24,972 nucleotides of DNA from JANPJV01 sp031425695 (GTDB lineage Bacteria > Pseudomonadota > Gammaproteobacteria > Xanthomonadales > SZUA-5): assembly GCA_031425695.1 (NCBI GenBank), contig JANPJV010000198.1, positions 1 through 24,972 of the forward strand, given 5' to 3'. This document shows, in pieces, positions 22,354 to 24,972 of this stretch. A program made the position numbers and the translations under genes. Below the pieces are notes generated by a model that searched no databases, had not been told where the DNA came from, and was given only the letters and a program-made list of their open reading frames with translations. Position 1 is the stretch's first letter. Each line of letters starts with the position of its first letter.

Positions 22354-24836
22354 GTGCGCATCTTCCGCTCGAGCTCGGCGGCCACCGCGCGCATGCGTGT
22401 CTGCCAGTCCTCGTGGCTGAGCTGTCCCCGAAAGCGTTCGGCATAAAGCGGGAAGGCCAGCGGTGTCAGCGAGCGCGGGCGCACGTCGACCCGCTTTGCG
22501 GCGCGGCTGCGTTCCAGGCAAGCCGCCAGGCCGTCGCGGTCGAGTTGCTGCTCGAGCGCCTGGCGCTGCGACAGGCCCAGCAGTACGTGCCCGGGATCGT
22601 GCTCACGCAGGGTATCGAACAGCAAGCCACTGGAAGCCTGCAGCTGGCGCAGCGTGCGCGTGCGCCCGGGCAGGCCGCCAAAAGTCAGCCCGGCAATGCG
22701 CGCAATCTCGCGGAACTGCCGGCGCGCCAGCTCCGCCAGATTGATGCTCGCGGCGAGGTCGTCGTCGAGGCCGTCGGTACTGAACAGGCGCTGCCAGTCG
22801 TCGTCGGTGATCACAATCGGCTTGCGCGAGGTCAGCATCAGCCCGTAGTCGTTGATCGCGTAGGTAAAGCTGCTCGGCGCGAGGCGGCCAATGCGGTGCG
22901 CGAGCAAGGGTGCCAGCCCCTCGTGCACGCTGCGCCCGGCAAAGGGGTAGAGCGCGAGGTGGTGACCCTCGCGCGAGCGGATGCGCTCGATCAGCAGCTC
23001 GCCGCGCTTGGGAAGCGCCGAGAGCTCGCGTTGCAGGCTCAGGATCGGCTGCAGCAGCATGAGCTCGGGATCGCTGCCAATTGGTTGGTCGAGCACGCCC
23101 AGCACCTGGTTCGCGAGCTGGCTCGAGAGCGGCATCTTGCCGCCCATCCATTGCGGCACGGCGCCGGCGCGACCAGTGGATCGGCGGACATAAGCGACCA
23201 TGTCGCGGATCTTGACCAGCTCCAGCGTGCGCCCGGCGAACAGGAAGCGATCACCTGCGGAGAGGCGGCTCAGGAACGCCTCCTCGATGCTGCCCAGCGT
23301 CGCACCCTTCAGATATTTCACCTGCAGCGCGCCATCGGCGACGATGGTGCCAATCGACCAGCGATGCAGCACGGCAATGCGCCGGTCCTCGACGGTGTAG
23401 CGCCCGTCGGTTTCGACCACGCGCCGGTAATCGGGGTAGCTCGCCAGGCTCGCGCCGCCGCGCACGATCAAATCGATCACCTGGTCGAATGCCGCGTCCT
23501 CGAGCGCGCTGAAAGCATACGTTTCGCGGACCTCCGCCAGTGCATCGGCGCGCGTGAAGCCGCCACCGAGCGCCAGCGTAACCAGGTGCTGTGCCAGTAC
23601 ATCGAGACTGAGGCGCGGCGGCACGCGATCTTCCATCACGCCGGCGGCCAGGGCGCGGCGTGCGGCCAGTACTTCGACCATCTCGAACGCGTGCGTCGGC
23701 ACCATCAGGATGCGGCTGACTTCGCCCGGTCGATGCCCCGCGCGCCCGGCACGTTGCACCAGACGGCCGATGCCCTTGGGACTGCCGATCTGCACGATGC
23801 GGTCGACACAGGGAAAATCGACGCCGAGATCGAGCGAGGAAGTCGCCACCACGCAGCGCAAGCGCCCGTCGCGCAGCGCATCTTCGACCGCGCGCCGGCC
23901 GTCGCGATCGATCGAGCCGTGGTGGATCGCGATCTCGTCTGCTTCCAGCGGCCACACCGAGGCCAGCGCCTCAAACCAGAGCTCCGCCTGCGAGCGCGTG
24001 TTGGTGAACACGATCGTGTTGCGTGCGTCGAGCACCGCCTTCAGGACCTGCGCGAGCTGCTGCAGGCCTAGATGTCCAGCCCACGGAAAGCGTTCGATCG
24101 TCTTCGGGAGCGCGCTGTCGATCTGCACCTGCTTGTTCGAATCGGCGCGGATGAGGGTGCCGCTCTGGTTCATGCCCATCAGCACCGACAGGGCCTGATC
24201 GAGATTTCCCAGCGTTGCCGATGCGCCCCAGACACGCAGACGCGGATTGAGCTTGCGCAGCCGCGCCAGGCACAGCTGCAACTGGACACCCCGCTTGCTA
24301 CCCAGCAGCTCATGCCATTCGTCCACGATCACGCCGTCGAGGTGGGCGAAGGCGGCCTGCACGTCCGCGTCCGTCAGCATCAGTGAGAGGCTCTCCGGCG
24401 TTGTCACCAGGGCATGCGGCGGCTTGCGGCGTTGCTTCGCGCGTTCGGCCGACGGTGTGTCGCCCGTGCGCATGGCCACCTGGGCCGTGAGCTCGAGCTC
24501 ACCCAGTGGTGCGCGTAAGTTCTCCAGCGTGTCGCCCGCGAGCGCGCGCAGCGGCGTGACCCAGAGCACGCGCAATCCGGACGACGGTTTTTTCGCGTTC
24601 ATGAGATCGAGCAGCGGCCCGCCCCACAGCGCCAGCGTCTTCCCGCTGCCGGTCGGTGCATGCAGCAGCCCACTCTCGCCCCGGCACCAGGCTTCCCACA
24701 GCGCACGCTGGAAGTCCGCCGGACGCATGCGCCGACGCTTGAACCATGCGACCAGACGCGTGAGCGCCCGCGCGTCGGAAGCGCCGGGGGCGTCTGGGGC
24801 GTTCGTCTTCAAACTCGGCGAGCGCTGTGCGGACAT
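22350..24836 (-). CDS. Ligase-associated DNA damage response DEXH-box helicase (Lhr-like)
   Basis: 828 residues. A superfamily 2 helicase core: Walker A APTGSGKT (60-67), motif Ia TPLRALAGD, the DEWH box (172-175), motif III GASATL, then the second RecA domain with IVFTNTRSQAELW, IAIHHGSIDR, VATSSLDLGVDFP and motif VI VQRAGRAGHRPG. After it come a winged-helix region and an about 350-residue C-terminal Lhr-type domain. Its length matches the about 800-850 residues of the ligase-associated class rather than the about 1,500 of Lhr proper. It should be a 3'-5' ATP-dependent DNA helicase working with PdeM, encoded directly downstream, and a partner ligase/exonuclease. The first 20 residues (MSAQRSPSLK) are not conserved-looking and the true start could be slightly downstream. 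Confidence 0.95.
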   Translation of the reverse strand: MSAQRSPSLKTNAPDAPGASDARALTRLVAWFKRRRMRPADFQRALWEAWCRGESGLLHAPTGSGKTLALWGGPLLDLMNAKKPSSGLRVLWVTPLRALAGDTLENLRAPLGELELTAQVAMRTGDTPSAERAKQRRKPPHALVTTPESLSLMLTDADVQAAFAHLDGVIVDEWHELLGSKRGVQLQLCLARLRKLNPRLRVWGASATLGNLDQALSVLMGMNQSGTLIRADSNKQVQIDSALPKTIERFPWAGHLGLQQLAQVLKAVLDARNTIVFTNTRSQAELWFEALASVWPLEADEIAIHHGSIDRDGRRAVEDALRDGRLRCVVATSSLDLGVDFPCVDRIVQIGSPKGIGRLVQRAGRAGHRPGEVSRILMVPTHAFEMVEVLAARRALAAGVMEDRVPPRLSLDVLAQHLVTLALGGGFTRADALAEVRETYAFSALEDAAFDQVIDLIVRGGASLASYPDYRRVVETDGRYTVEDRRIAVLHRWSIGTIVADGALQVKYLKGATLGSIEEAFLSRLSAGDRFLFAGRTLELVKIRDMVAYVRRSTGRAGAVPQWMGGKMPLSSQLANQVLGVLDQPIGSDPELMLLQPILSLQRELSALPKRGELLIERIRSREGHHLALYPFAGRSVHEGLAPLLAHRIGRLAPSSFTYAINDYGLMLTSRKPIVITDDDWQRLFSTDGLDDDLAASINLAELARRQFREIARIAGLTFGGLPGRTRTLRQLQASSGLLFDTLREHDPGHVLLGLSQRQALEQQLDRDGLAACLERSRAAKRVDVRPRSLTPLAFPLYAERFRGQLSHEDWQTRMRAVAAELERKMRT

Positions 24837-24892
24837 CCGCCAAGTCTCGACGACGGATGGTGAGGGAGTTGTCGCGGGGCAGGGAGAAGCCA

Positions 24893-24972
24893 GCTTTTGG
24901 TGGGTCTGCGCTGCGCGCGGACGCTTTCAGTTTGGTGGGTCTGCGCTGCGCGCGGACGCTTTGAAGGCAAGC
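24893..24972. repeat. Two 35-bp tandem repeats (family B variant) upstream of the helicase
   Basis: The unit TTTGGTGGGTCTGCGCTGCG then CGCGGACGCTTT is repeated at 24896 and 24931 (32 identical bases each). 24893-24927 is the exact reverse complement of 13332-13366. It sits about 57 bp upstream of the helicase start, where the partner ligase gene would be expected to end. The 57 bp between show no recognisable gene, although a minus-strand frame is open through it. Confidence 0.9.

Noticed and set aside
22413..24071. Long plus-strand open frame (552 codons) antisense to the helicase gene
   Set aside because: The minus strand encodes all ordered SF2 helicase motifs. The plus-strand frame has no recognisable domain, and long antisense frames are expected at this GC content.
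24837..24972. Minus-strand open frame upstream of and overlapping the helicase start, as the end of a ligase gene
   Set aside because: Its translation (KAGFSLPRDNSLTIRRRDL) does not resemble the C-terminus of ATP-dependent DNA ligases, and most of it is repeat sequence; it would also have to overlap the helicase by over 300 bp.

Overview
The window is about 65% GC and reads as the chromosome of a Xanthomonadales-like gammaproteobacterium. Reasons: a queA-tgt pair, a leucine-degradation liuC/liuD pair, a ligase-associated Lhr helicase/PdeM pair, a short-form CorC, and a secreted protein with a tandem 'W-x-HQGD-x-AWYTY' domain. No rRNA, tRNA, CRISPR array, transposase, integrase or phage gene is visible. 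The assignment rests on protein family resemblance and was not checked by a search.

Layout. 1-1.0 kb: a frameshifted membrane-protein gene. 1.0-3.5 kb (minus): a P-loop protein with a degenerate Walker A motif, and a class III aminotransferase. 3.6-5.9 kb (plus): queA and tgt (queuosine synthesis). 6.1-8.4 kb (minus): a TPM-domain/zinc-ribbon membrane protein and a lipoprotein. 8.6-14.3 kb (minus): liuD and liuC, an ABC-2 exporter pair, and a crotonase-family enoyl-CoA hydratase. 14.4-16.2 kb (plus): a secreted repeat-domain protein followed by a duplicated copy of its own 3' end. 16.3-21.5 kb (plus): corC, a translationally coupled DUF4105 protein, corA and a DNA photolyase. 21.7-24.8 kb (minus): the lhr-like helicase and pdeM.

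The most striking property is the density of short non-coding repeats. Three families with internal inverted symmetry occupy most intergenic gaps. Family A has five copies of about 130-200 bp with roughly 35-bp terminal inverted repeats, is MITE-like, and has arms resembling TTTATCCACAGATTACACAG. Family B is REP/BIME-like, with a palindromic core beside a GGTGGGTC motif and variable arms, in six places. Family C has GGTTTCGG-type arms, perfect over 21 bp in two of three copies. A fourth inverted repeat lies upstream of corA. Several copies sit inside or at the edge of coding sequence: a family A arm supplies the last residues and stop codon of the photolyase, family B elements are read in frame inside the DUF4105 protein and the photolyase, and a family C element exactly fills the queA-tgt gap.

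I do not see a clearly new multi-gene system. The best candidates for new biology are the repeat families, their co-option into proteins, and the repeat-flanked 3' gene cassette at 15.7-16.2 kb.
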